Assembly: GCA_018398585.1 (NCBI GenBank)
Contig: JAGTTD010000005.1
Coordinates: 13,381,355-13,445,354 of the forward strand
Reading direction: 5' to 3'
Origin: Simmondsia chinensis
Lineage: Eukaryota > Streptophyta > Magnoliopsida > Caryophyllales > Simmondsiaceae
DNA length: 64,000 bases
Positions 35,620 to 46,676 of the stretch are shown here, in pieces; the stretch's first letter is position 1; every line of letters starts with the position of its first letter. A program made the position numbers and the translations under genes. The notes below the pieces were generated by a model. That model saw nothing but the letters and a program-made list of their open reading frames with translations. It was not told the DNA's origin and ran no database searches.

Positions 35620-36386
35620 TTTTTTTTTTTTTTTTTTTGCTTTGTAGTTACAGTGGGTGTGTCAAATTGACCATGAAATTTGTTCCTTTGTCTTTAAGAG
35701 ACAAAGAGATACAGAGAATCGACCATCAAACCGTTCGCGGGCTACACATGGAAAAAATAAAATAAGAAAATATCCATTAATTATTAAAAAAATATATATC
35801 TTTCAATAATTATTACGACTATTTTTTTAAAAAAGTTTAAAAATTGGATTGAATGAATTTGATGGAGCGGTGGAGGAAAAGAAAGGGAAACAGAGAGAAA
35901 ACGGTGGGCCCATTATCAGCGCGTAGTAAAGAATATAATAAAATATACAATAGTTAATATACATATTTTAAATTGGTAAGTTCATTAAATGGGTGGGGAA
36001 AAATACTTCGAATTCTCTAACCATTGCAGCATAGAGGTATTAGTAACTTATTCTTATTATTTACTTAAGTTTGATTTGCCATAGAACTTCTTTTCATGTC
36101 ATTTTTATTACCCTTTTTTTTTTGCATAAAGCATAGGTAATAATCAAATATAAAAAGAAAACTATTTCCTTTATAAAAAATTTGTTTTTTTTCTTTTTAA
36201 GAAGACCAATAACCATTTTCTCTTTTAGGGCAAAAAATGTTTTTGGTTGGGATTTTACATGTAATCTAACATCAATTTAAAATTGAAAAAATAAGAATTA
36301 TATATATAGTAAATTGATATCCCAAATAAAATTTTTAAATAATATATATATTTTTAATTAAAGGCATTTATAGAAAAATATTTTTG
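33456..36386. other. AT-rich intergenic DNA with low-complexity tracts
   Basis: No gene seen. 34,330-35,010 is a degenerate tract of phrases such as ACTCAAACCTGA, TGACCCAAA and AACTTGAGTGACTCAA. (TA)n lies at about 35,588-35,614, followed by a T run to 35,638. The 36,290-36,390 stretch precedes the retrotransposon. Nothing suggests an RNA gene. Confidence 0.45.
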
Positions 36387-37131
36387 AAATCTGTTACAAA
36401 TGAGACCTAACTTGAGGGTATTTTGGAATTAATTGGTGGATATTGATTCCATTAATTAATTAGGCTCAAATTATGGTAATTGAGTTTAGGCCCATAAGGG
36501 TATAAAATAAGGCCCTAATTAGAAGTGAGATTATGTTATGATGTGTCGATTAATCTCTCTATAACTCTTTTTCTCCCTCAGTCTTCTTTTGTCTTCTCCT
36601 TTCCCTCCTGTATCTCCGATACTAGCATTACTATACTATAAATGATAGTATACTCATAATTATAATGATATGCAATACATACTTTCTATTGCTAAAGTTG
36701 TCAGTGTTGTTGATTGAGTATGGTGGATTGAATTGAGGATAGTTTGATCATAACAATTGGTATCAAAACGAGCTATCCTTGAAATGAAAATCATGGTTAA
36801 TAGTACCCGATCACGGTCCGTTATTCTGGAATTGGATCAGAGTTTGTGTGTGACCCTCTTAGCACAATAGGAAGCTTTCAATTCGAGGCAGGATGAGTTG
36901 AAATTAGAGCTTAATCAAGCCATAACACTGACAATCAGACTTTGAGTGGGTTTCAGCAGATGATCAATGGTTTATCGATTCAAATGGACACGATTATGGG
37001 TACTCTGCGAGAATTGCAAGCTAACATGGGGAACCAACATTCTGCGAGAGAGGATCGACCACCCGATCCTCCTGATCAGGAATAGAAACGCAACCAAAGA
37101 GTGTGATAGGAGCCGCAATTTCACATATTAG

Positions 37132-38290
37132 ATGTCCGCTGACCAGTTCCCAGCCAACCGGACTACCAATCACTCACTGATGCTCCGTTCTCTTTGTCAA
37201 AGTGATCCTCGTGATGGTAACTATCACATCCCTACTTGCTTGAATAAGATTGACTTTCCAATTGGAGATTCTGACGTTAAGAGTTGGTTGGAGAGATGTG
37301 AACGTTACTTTTGTTAGATGAGACTCTCAAATCATCAAAATCTATGCTCACGAGTACCTTTGGTGGGGGAGACGTTGGCATGGCATGATGAATGTACAGC
37401 TTCTTGGCCTGTAGGTGTTGTCATTCCTTGTTGATATATTTGACCAAGATTCGAGCTGGTTTTTTGGACAGTAATGAGGACCCTCTAGCTAACCTGAGTA
37501 AACTTAAGCAAATAGGACCATTATGTGAGTATCTAAATGCTTTCAAATTACTAATTAATGGTCGTGGATTGAGTGAATCTCAGCAAATGAGCATGTTCAT
37601 GGAAGGTTTAAGAGATGATATTGCAAGTTGGCTTAAGCTGTTTAAGCCTACTACCCTTTAAGATGCAATAGTGTTAGCTAAGCTACAAGAATAAAATTAC
37701 ATGCTTTGGAAAGAATAGTATGGCGTAGCTCCAATAATAAAATGGCCCCTCTCCTCCCTACACCCATTAATCCCACTATTAATAGCCCTATAAACATCAA
37801 TGAAATGCCCCCTCCCTCCAATGCTTAGCCATACTATGACCCCTCGGCCCATAGTGCAAACATATCCCAAACCCACATAAAGAACCCGAACTGGGGTCAA
37901 CTTCCTTGACCCCTGAGTTTGATGAATATGTGCTTTTATTGTCATAAGAAGTTCGTTCCTAGTCATAATTGTGCTACGCAGAAGAAAGCAATTTTATCTA
38001 GTTAATGTTGAAGATGATGATGGTGAGGTTTCAATTGAAGGTCTAATCGATGATGAGCAAACAACAGCACGAGACCCAGACCCCCTTATCTCAATTCACG
38101 CATTACAGGGAGCCACACATTTTCAGACCATGAGAGTTTGCGGGCAATGAAATAAGTGAGCTATTAGTATTCTCATTGACAGCGAAAGTACACACAATTT
38201 TGTTGATTTGTTTACTGCACAACAACTGAAATGTGTAATGATGACACGAGACGCCCCCTGATTACAGTGCCAATGGGAAATAGTTAACTT
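37132..38290 (+). pseudogene. gag and protease of the Gypsy chromovirus
   Basis: gag: LNKIDFPIGDSDVKSWLERC at about 37,240 and LANLSKLKQIGPLCEYLNAF, then FMEGLRDDIASWLKLFKP, to 37,661. Zinc-knuckle-like FYCHKKFVPSHNCATQKK lies near 37,930. Protease: ILIDSESTHNFVDL near 38,190, where the catalytic triad DSG has become DSE. Stop codons and frame changes separate the pieces. Confidence 0.7.
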
Positions 38291-38699
38291 CGTAGGGTCT
38301 TTGTCGTGATTTGAATTGGAAAATGAAGGATATTGAATTTGTTTATGACTTCCTTGTTATCCTACTCTTGGGATTCCATATGATTTGAGGCAGACAATGG
38401 TTTCAGATTTTGGAAAACGTTTAGTGGGATTTTAGAGAGCCTATCATGGAGTTTGTGACATGGCCAATTAATTAATCTTCGGGGAACACAGTGAGCACTT
38501 GAAAATGATAATGGGAGCATCCTTAAAGCAATTAACGAGTTTAGAAATCTCCTTGTTCGCTATTGACAGTGTCATAGCTGCATGCTCAAGCGCTTTCGCG
38601 CTCCCGCTACCTGAGTTGCAAGCTGGCGCTCATTTTGCAGAATTGGAGGGTCTTTTGGACGAATTCAGTGGGATTTTTGCTGAGGCCACCATGCTACCC

Positions 38700-41060
38700 T
38701 TGCATTGACCCGAATTTGATCACCACATTATGCTTAAGGAAGGGAGTAATCCAGTAAGTCTCCATTCGAATCGTTATCCATCTTTCCAAAAAGACATCAT
38801 TTGACTCAAGAAATGCTCGAAACTGGTCTAAGTCAGACTAGTTCCTCTCCTTTCGCTTCACTAGTGGTTCTTGTATAGAAGAAGGTTGCCTCTTGGAGGT
38901 TATGTATTAATTACTGGGCCTTTAATAAAATAATGGTCAAATACAAGTATCCGATTCCGATTGTTGAAGAGTTGTTGAACGAGCTCAGAGGTGCCACTTG
39001 TTTCACAAAACTTAATCTTCGGTCCAGGTATTGGTAGATTAGGACGTCTTAAGACGACCTTTCGTACACACTTTGGGCATTATGAGTTCACAGTGATGCC
39101 GTTTGTATTAACTAACGTGTCATCGACATTTCAGAGTGTTATGAATGACACATATTTCAGCACTATCTACAAAAATTTGTGCTTTTTTTTTTTTTAAGGA
39201 TATTTTAATTTACAACGCCACCGGGTTGGATTATATACGCCAGCCATGGTTGGTTTTCAAAGTACTCAGCGCCAATCGTTTCTTTGTTAAATGTTCTAGG
39301 TGTTCATTGTAACCCAAAAAATGGAATATTAGGGTCACTTTATGTTGCAAGAGGGTGTATTAGCTAGCAAACCCCAACAAGCTTCGAGCCATGCATGACT
39401 AGCTGCCGCCGACAACCCTCAAGCAACTTCGCTTGTTTTTGGGGCCTCATAAGGTACTATAGGGTTTCATTGAATGCTATGGCATTATAGTCTAACCATT
39501 AACAATTTTGCTCAAAAAGGATGCTTTCCAGTGGTCTAATGTAGCTGATGTAGCTTTCGGTCAGCTGAAACGAGCACTAACATAGGCACCGGTTCTTTCC
39601 TCGCCCAATTTTCGGAAAGAGTTTTTCATCGAACCTGATGCTTCGGGGTATAGTATTAGTGCAGTCTTGATGCAAGAGGGGCATCCCTTTGCTTACATAA
39701 GCTGCATGCTAGCACCCAAGCACTAGGCTTTTTCGGTTAATGAGAGGGAGCTCCTAATAATTATATTTGCCGCGAAGAAGTGGCAACAGTATCTCACAGG
39801 TCACACTTCACGATTTGTACAAATCAGCAGAGCCTAAAATACTTATTGGACCAGAAACTCTCGATGTTGTTTCAGAACCTTTTGACTCTGCAGTTCAATG
39901 GGTTTGATTATGTCATCATCTACCAACATGGGTTCGAAAACCATGCTGCGGATGCCCTATCCGGAGTTAGTGTTAGCGAGATCTTGTGTATGGTGATTTT
40001 AGCCATCTCTTTTGACTTTTATGATCGACTTTAGCGTTCGTGGACATCAGACCCATTTTTAGCCTAGCTTATTCGTGACAAGGAAGACATCCCAGGTCCC
40101 ACCCTCGGTATTCTTGCCAGCATGGCCAGTCACACTGTTAGGGACATTTGGTGCTTAATAATGATAGCGATCTGTGCCATTCGATCTTGCTTTGGCTCCA
40201 TGACTCTGCTATTGGGGGTCACTTAGGAATCGAGCCTACTTATTGTAGAGTTCATACCTTATTCTATTGGAAGGGGTTGAAGTCTGACATATGAGATTAC
40301 ATTCAACAATGTGCTACGTGTCAGCAGAATAAGTATTATACTATGGAAACCCCGGGTTTACTTTAGCCCTTACCCATTCCATCCATAGTATGGAGCAATG
40401 TTTCATTAGATTTCATCGAGGGGTTACCACCTTCTTTTGGACGTACAGTTATACTTGCAGTGGTCGACTGCCTTAGCAAATATGCTCATTTCATAGCCCT
40501 TAGTCACCCGTATGCCGTGGCCTTCGTGGCTTAGCTATACTTGGAACACATCTTTCACTTGCATGGGATTCCCGAGACCATGATCAGTGATCGAGACCCT
40601 ATTTTTTTGAGCACTTGATGGCAAGAACTTGTTATGCAATTAGGTACTTAGCTAAACTCTCCTCTTCATATCACTCGCGGTTGGACGGACAGATTGGGGT
40701 CCTGAATTGTTGCCTAGAGACTTATCTTCCTTCTATGGCTGGAGAGTGTCCTTGAGATTGGAGCAAGTGGCTTCCCTTAGCAGAATGGTGGTATAATACC
40801 ACTTTTCATACATCAGCATAGACCTCTCCCTATGAGATGTTATATGGTCAGGCACCACAATTCACATGCCGTACCTTCAAGGTGAATCCACAGTAGACAC
40901 AATCAATTACGGGCTCATAAGGAGGCCACAGCCCTTCTCCATTTTCACTTGCACTGTACACGTAATCGAATGAAGCAGCAAGCGAATGCTCACCGCTTAG
41001 AGCATGAGTTCGAGATTGGTGATTATGTATGGTTGAAGTTTCAAACCTTACCATCAACAG
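38700..41060 (+). pseudogene. RT, RNase H and integrase of the Gypsy chromovirus
   Basis: [22 protein letters not shown] (about 38,950), [17 protein letters not shown], then a T run at 39,184-39,196 disrupting the YxDD region, then DILIYNATGLDYIRQPWLV. RNase H: FFIEPDASGYSISAVLMQEG (about 39,630). Integrase: HDSAIGGHLGIEPTY...CATCQQNK zinc finger (40,200-40,330), [20 protein letters not shown] and METMISDRDP-like ETMISDRDPIF (both catalytic Asp kept). The catalytic Glu block is altered (GWTDRLGS). Several internal TAG and frameshift lesions are present. Confidence 0.75.
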
Positions 41061-41224
41061 AGTGTGGAGTATCGGGCTCTCCACAAGCTGTCACCTTAGT
41101 TCTATGGTCTGTATAAGATTCTCGATAGGGGTGGGTCCCTTTGCTTACGAGTTGGATTTGCTGTCTCATGCTTAGATCCATCACACGGTTCATGTGACGC
41201 TACTTAGACATTGTTTCTTTGCCC

Positions 41225-41225
<1 letters not shown>

Positions 41226-41256
<31 letters not shown>

Positions 41257-41488
41257 CAACATGCCTTTACTCAACTCTTGGCTTTCGGCATCAATCCCAC
41301 CGCAGCTGGAGCGGATCTTAGAGAGACCTGTGGTATGTTGTATTATAGACGCTAAGCTGCGACTCAAGTACTTGTGCAATGGACAAATCACCTTGTTGAA
41401 GATGCTAAGTGGGAGTTTCTTCATGATTTACAACGTTGTTTTCCCTATTTTGATCCTTGGGGACAAGGGTCAACTCACGGGGTTGGTA
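41226..41488 (+). pseudogene. Chromodomain remnant of the Gypsy element, interrupted by poly-C
   Basis: After a run of 29 C (41,226-41,254), the + strand in shifting frames reads PQLERILERPVVCCIIDAKL, LRLKYLVQWTNHLVEDA-like coding and FLHDLQRCFPYFDPWGQGS. This is the chromodomain core (W...A.WE) and the WGQG tail found at the end of chromoviral integrases. The C run lies upstream in the linker between integrase and chromodomain. Confidence 0.65.
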
Positions 41489-41887
41489 TTGTTACAAATG
41501 AGACCTAACTTGAGGGTATTTTGGGAATTAATTGGTAGATATTGATTCCATTAATCAGTTAGGGCCAAATTATGTTAATTGAGCTTAGGGCTATGAGGGT
41601 ATAAGTTAAGGCCCTAATTAGAAGTGAGATTTTGTTATGATGTGTCAAGTAATCTCTCTCTCTAACTTGTCTTCTCCCTCAATCTTTCTTTGTCTCTCCT
41701 TCCCCTACTTTGTCTCCTATACTAGCATTACTATACTTGTAAATGATAGTACACGCACAATTATACTGATACACTATAGAATTTACATATACTTTCGATT
41801 GCTATGTTGTTAGTGTTGCTGATTGAGTATGGTGGATTGAATTGAGGATAGTTTGATTATAACAAAATCAAATGAACTAGAGATTTA

Positions 41888-42206
41888 GACCTTTTTTGAA
41901 TAATACATGAATTAAATTCCAATGAGAAATTGTGTTATAAGGAATTTAATTCCTGTGTCGACTTTTCTAAATTAAGTACAAAGTAAGAAATAGAACTTCC
42001 TAAAAGAGATCGGGGTAAAAATAAAAGAATTAGAACTTAACTAGGAGTTAAATAAAGTACTTCACATGTTTAAATTGAAAATTGCTAGAGAATTTTCACT
42101 TCCCATATTCTGTTAATTTCTTAGTAACCAAACAAGAGGGCAAATGATTATTTTTTATAAATTTCGATTTGCTACATTTACTTCTTTATAACCAAACAAG
42201 TTTGAC
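41888..42206. mobile_element. MITE, older member of a pair
   Basis: The left end GACCTTTTTTGAATAATACATGAATT and the right end TTATAACCAAACAAG resemble the ends of the better-preserved copy at 42,264-42,602, and the interiors share phrases (TTCTTAGTAACCAAACAAG, GAAATAGAAC). The left end is eroded. It lies 20 bases from the Gypsy right LTR. Confidence 0.4.
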
Positions 42207-42263
42207 ATTATATATGTAGTCTAACTAACTAGTTAACATTTTTACCCTTTGGATACATTTTAA

Positions 42264-42602
42264 GGCCTTGTTTGGTTAACACATGAATCGAATCCCTACG
42301 AGATCTTGTATTTTGCTACGAATTCTATTATTGTGTGACCTTCACATGAAATAGGTAAAAAAAATTGTGATTATCCGGATGAGAAATAGAACATTTTTTT
42401 TGGGGGGGGGGGATAGTGAAAACAAATGAATAAAAGAATATATAAAACTAGTTAAATTACTTCCTGTGTATTAAGAGAAATAGAAAATGTTAAGGAATTT
42501 TGGCTTCTCATGATCGGTTAGTTTCTAGTAATAACTAAATAAAAGGGCAAATAGCCACTTATCCAATTTTATGCGCTTACTTCTTAGTAACCAAATAATG
42601 CC
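42264..42602. mobile_element. Tourist-like MITE (PIF/Harbinger type)
   Basis: Terminal inverted repeats GGCCTTGTTTGGTTA at the left and TAACCAAATAATGCC at the right match at 12 of 15 positions, flanked by TAA on both sides (42,261-42,263 and 42,603-42,605). A TAA/TTA target duplication with this end sequence is typical of Tourist/PIF-Harbinger MITEs. 339 bp, no coding capacity. Confidence 0.6.
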
Positions 42603-42605
42603 TAA

Positions 42606-43469
42606 GTTTTGACCTCTTTCTATATGAGGTATTATCCATATTAAGAAAACTTATTGACTTTTTGGTTACACATAAGTACTCAAATTTTGTGTATTAATTT
42701 TTTAATCTATAAACTTTGTGATATAATTTTGTTTAGTCCAAAAATTATATTTATTTAATAAAATAGTTTAAATGGCAGTGTATATGACTGTATTATAAGC
42801 CTTTCATTGAATTTTTTTCTTTAGCAATGCCACAATATTGCAGTTCGTGTATGAGACAACGGAAATAACAAGGCAAGTGGTGGGTTTACCAACCATAAAT
42901 AACTACATATGTTACACATTTTCATACTGTAACTTAGATAATTTTTATTAAATACATATGCCTTTTGACTGACAAAATTATTTATAAATTTTAGGGATTG
43001 AAAAATTAATTTTCGTAATTTATCTTTTTCGAAACATGTTATTAAAACAATTCGAAAGATGGAATACTTGGCAATACTTTTTTTCGACTTCACAAGTATA
43101 ATGCTGAAAAATTTACAACAATCAATTTAAAAATAATCCAATTATATGTCAATGTACCAAAAAATAACTCAACTATAACTTTTTTTTTTTTTTTTTTTTT
43201 ACCAAGAATAGCCTAACTCTAACTTTTGTAACAAAAAAAACCTAATTCTAAAATTAAATTAAAACAATACTGAATTGATTGCTAAGCATGGTATGATGCT
43301 CCGACAATATATTTTTCTTCTATGTATTTTTGGTTTGACTTGATTTCTTTTCCCACATAAACAAACTAAAAATACGTTTTTTTTTCGATAATTGAATATA
43401 ACCTCACAAAAGGCAACATCCCTGGGCAAAGAATAAACAAAATAACCAAGGAATACAACCAGAGAACTA
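42606..43469. other. AT-rich DNA, no gene seen
   Basis: Stop-rich in all frames, with a T run at 43,181-43,200. No recognisable element. Confidence 0.4.
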
Positions 43470-44025
43470 GGGCTACAAATGAGCCGAGTCAAGTTACGGT
43501 TCGGTTCGGCTCGTTAATTAAATGAGACTAGCTCGGTACCGGTATTATTTATCTATCCGACCCGCATATCTGTACTCGGCTTAGCTCGTTTACTAAATGA
43601 GACCTGTTCGATATCGATATCATTTAGGCTAGATTATTTGGTGAGCTGGATCGTTAAGTTTTGCAGGCTTATTGCGCTCATTTACTAGGCTCGTTAAGCT
43701 CATTTATTAGGCTTGTTAAACTTATTTGTGATTATTATTACTTGAAATAAAATAAATTATGTATGAAAATTAGAAATTAAAAAAATACGTATAACTCAAT
43801 TCTGTAATGTAGACATGGGAGCCAATAATCGAGCTGTCTCGTGAGCCCATAAATGAGCTGGCTCGTGAACCTTTCGAGCCAAGTCGGCCTCGGTTCGATT
43901 AAACGAACCGCTCTTGAACGAGTTGAGCAGACTCTTGAGTTAGCTTAAACCCAACTCAAGCCAAGCCCTTAACCGTCGAGTCAAACTGGCTCGAGAGTCG
44001 GCTTGGCTCATTTTCAGCTCTACAG
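43470..44025. repeat. GAGCTCG/GGCTCG-rich low-complexity repeat
   Basis: Recurrent phrases such as TCGGTTCGGCTCGTTA, AGCTCGTTTACTAAATGAG, ATGAGCTGGCTCGTGAACC and GGCTTGGCTCATTTTCAGC occur on both sides of an AT-rich centre (43,730-43,810). Read from each side, the phrases are partly complementary, giving a loose inverted repeat. Similar tracts are common dispersed repeats in plant genomes. Family not assigned. Confidence 0.45.
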
Positions 44026-44454
44026 AAAACAAGTTAAACCAAAAATACATAGAACAAAAATATACTGTCAGATCATCATAATTCAGTATTTTTTAAATCA
44101 AATTTTTAGAATTGGGTTGTTTTTAGATTAATTTTAGAGCATGGTTAATTTTTGGTAAAAAAGTTAGGGTCTGGTTATTTTTTAGTAGAAAAGTTGGAGT
44201 TAAGTTATTTTTTAGCAAGAAAAGAGAGTCAAATTATTTTTTGATATATTGATATAAAATTGGATTACATTTAGATTAATTATTAAAAAATTTATATAAA
44301 AGTAATTTAATATTTTTTATCATTTTTTTATATATCATTATATTAAAAAAAAAGGGGAAGAGGCAAGACTTCAACATCAAGACAGGAGAGATTAAATTGT
44401 AATTCAGAGAGTAAAAATACAGCTAGCCTTGGGAGAAAGTACGTACCACCCTCT

Positions 44455-46676
44455 CATCCTCTTCTCTCTCTCTCTCTCTCTGTCTCTCTATATGTTTCAG
44501 CTTTCCTTTTAAGGCCCTCTATATCTCTCTTCCTCTTCTCTCTCCCTTGTCATACCCACCCTTTTCTCCTCTCTCTCTCTCTCGGAACTCAGTGTTCGTA
44601 GTTCACTCTCTCTCTCTCTCTCTCCCCTTGTAGAAATCAGAAGAAAATTGACAATTTTGTTGAAGCTCTCTTAGGCGCGAAAATTCAATCCTCTGCCTTT
44701 ATATTTAGAGTTTAATCTCCTTTTAGGTTTGTTTCTTCATGTTTTCGTTTTTCTTCTGCTCCCATTTTCATTCATTATGTTCAATTTTAACCTCCTTGTC
44801 GAAAAAACCAACTGTTCAAAAGTTTAAACTGACGGATAAAAGCCCCAAATTTAGAAAAATTGTTGCATTGTGGTTCATGATAAGTGGTTTTTTTGGTTAA
44901 ATTCTCGTCAAATTTCAGCTAAATGTTTTTCTTTTCTCTTATGTTTTTGCAGAAAGGAAAAGTTTTGAATTAGCTATTGTAGAATACAGAGCTTTGAGGC
45001 TCCAAATTTTGTGTAACTCAGACCTTTTCACTCACAAGGTTCGCTCCTTTGCTAATTGTTCAACTTAGAAATTTATTTGCTCCAATTTCTTTTTTTTTCT
45101 TCAATTAATTATTTCAGAAAAGACCTAATATGTTTATTTAAGAGGTTGTTATTGCTAAAACAAAAATTCCATATTGCTTCCAAATAATAAGAGTTACAGA
45201 ATTACTTTAAAAACTCAATTTTGTTATGTCAATAATCATATTTTAATTAATTTTTTTCTTTCAATTTTTTTCAAGAGTTACTTAGTATTTGACGTTTGTA
45301 GTTTTTTTTTTCAATCTTTTGACGTTAGTAAATTTTCTTACAAGATTTGTGTTTTTTAAAAAAAATTCCTATTTTTCATTTTACAACTAAATTAGTCGTT
45401 TATTTTTAATTGATATCTACTACGGGTTACTAAGGAATAAATTGAGGAAATATTTTTTTTAACTATAATATTAAATATTTTTTTTCTTATAATGAATATT
45501 TTATTTACAAAATTTTATGAATTTATTGGAATATTAATAATTTGACCTTAGTGATAACATTATTCTAAATAAGTTTTAATATATTAGAAATTAACAAAAT
45601 AAATAATTTGAATTATGTCAAGAGAAAAATATAATAATAAAGAAACAAAAATGGAAAAATATTAATAAATAGCAACGGTAGCAGGAAAAGTGTTATGATT
45701 CAGAAAATTAATGGAGTCCAGCTTTGTTTCTAACGTGCGCCCCTCCCCCTTTGTCTCACTGGCCGTTTTCTTTTTCTTTTTCACTTCTCTTTTTTTTAAT
45801 TTTCTTTTCACGAAATTTTAAATTTCAGATGAATTTCACTTTTACATTAAAAAATAAGAAAGGTTGTTTAAAAAAAAAAAATTGTTATTGTCAGACAATA
45901 ACATGGGTTACAAATAATTAAGATTACAAAAATTATTTTAAAATTTATAATTTTATTCTAATAATATTATTTTGTTCAGATAATAACATTATTTAAAAAA
46001 TTTGGTTGCTAACTAGTGAGATCTTTAGGATACATAGAATCAAACATGAATTACACAATTATAGCAGAAATTTAAACGGATGATTTCATATTTATCCTTC
46101 AATATATATCTTCAATTCAATATCAGTAATTTTTTTGAAAAATATAAATTAGAATATTCCCCAGTGGCAACCTGCTAAAATGTGCCTCTCCGTGTGTGCG
46201 TTGGCTGGTATCATTGATTGATTCTCCGTAAATTGAATATTAGTCTTCCCATATATGTATGGTATATAAATTTTTTAATCTATAAACTTGATGTAATAAT
46301 TTTTTATAATTCAAATATTGGTGTTAAAAAAAATAGGATAATTTATTTGTTGATAATTTCATAATTTTTTTAGTTTTCTTTTCATCCAATATATGACGTT
46401 ACTTTTGTAAAGAAACGTTGGAAGGCAGGTTTATTTTACAGTTTTATACATTATTATATAAATTATTTTATTAAGAATATATAATTTTTTAAATTAAAAG
46501 TATTAAAAACTAATATTATGATATATAATTGACATGATTCTTTCCCGTGTCGTGAATCCACGAAAACAAACACAGTAGGGCCCTTCTCCCTTTTTTGACC
46601 AATTTTACATAACCATTTCTTATTTCTGAAAATAACTCTTAATTAATTTATTTATTTAAACAGAGAAAATAAGAAG
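44455..46676 (+). promoter_or_regulatory. Leader region of the GATA8-like gene: CT-rich 5' UTR with introns
   Basis: 44,460-44,640 holds several (CT)n blocks, common at plant 5' UTRs. A probable leader exon ends at 44,726 (CTTTTAG|GTTTG). A possible second leader exon is 44,953-45,038 (TTTTTGCAG| ... CACAAG|GTTCG). The last acceptor is TTTAAACAG ending at 46,663, 13 bases before the ATG. The Arabidopsis GATA8 gene also has a non-coding leader exon, as I recall. The 1.6-kb leader intron is AT-rich and holds no other gene. Exon limits are inferred from splice signals only. Confidence 0.5.

Larger units (their letters stand above)
36392..41864 (+). mobile_element. Complete-structure Ty3/Gypsy chromovirus, inactive
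   Basis: LTRs at 36,392-36,755 (364 bp) and 41,490-41,864 (375 bp), both TGTTACAAATG...ATAACA, flanked by a perfect 5-bp duplication AAATC (36,387-36,391 and 41,865-41,869). The primer site after the left LTR, TTGGTATCAAAACGAGC, is a mutated initiator-Met tRNA site. Internal order is gag, protease, RT, RNase H, integrase, chromodomain. The LTRs differ at roughly one site in ten by eye, indicating an old insertion. Short LTRs, a total length of 5.5 kb and a chromodomain fit the Reina-type chromoviruses. All reading frames are broken. Confidence 0.9.
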
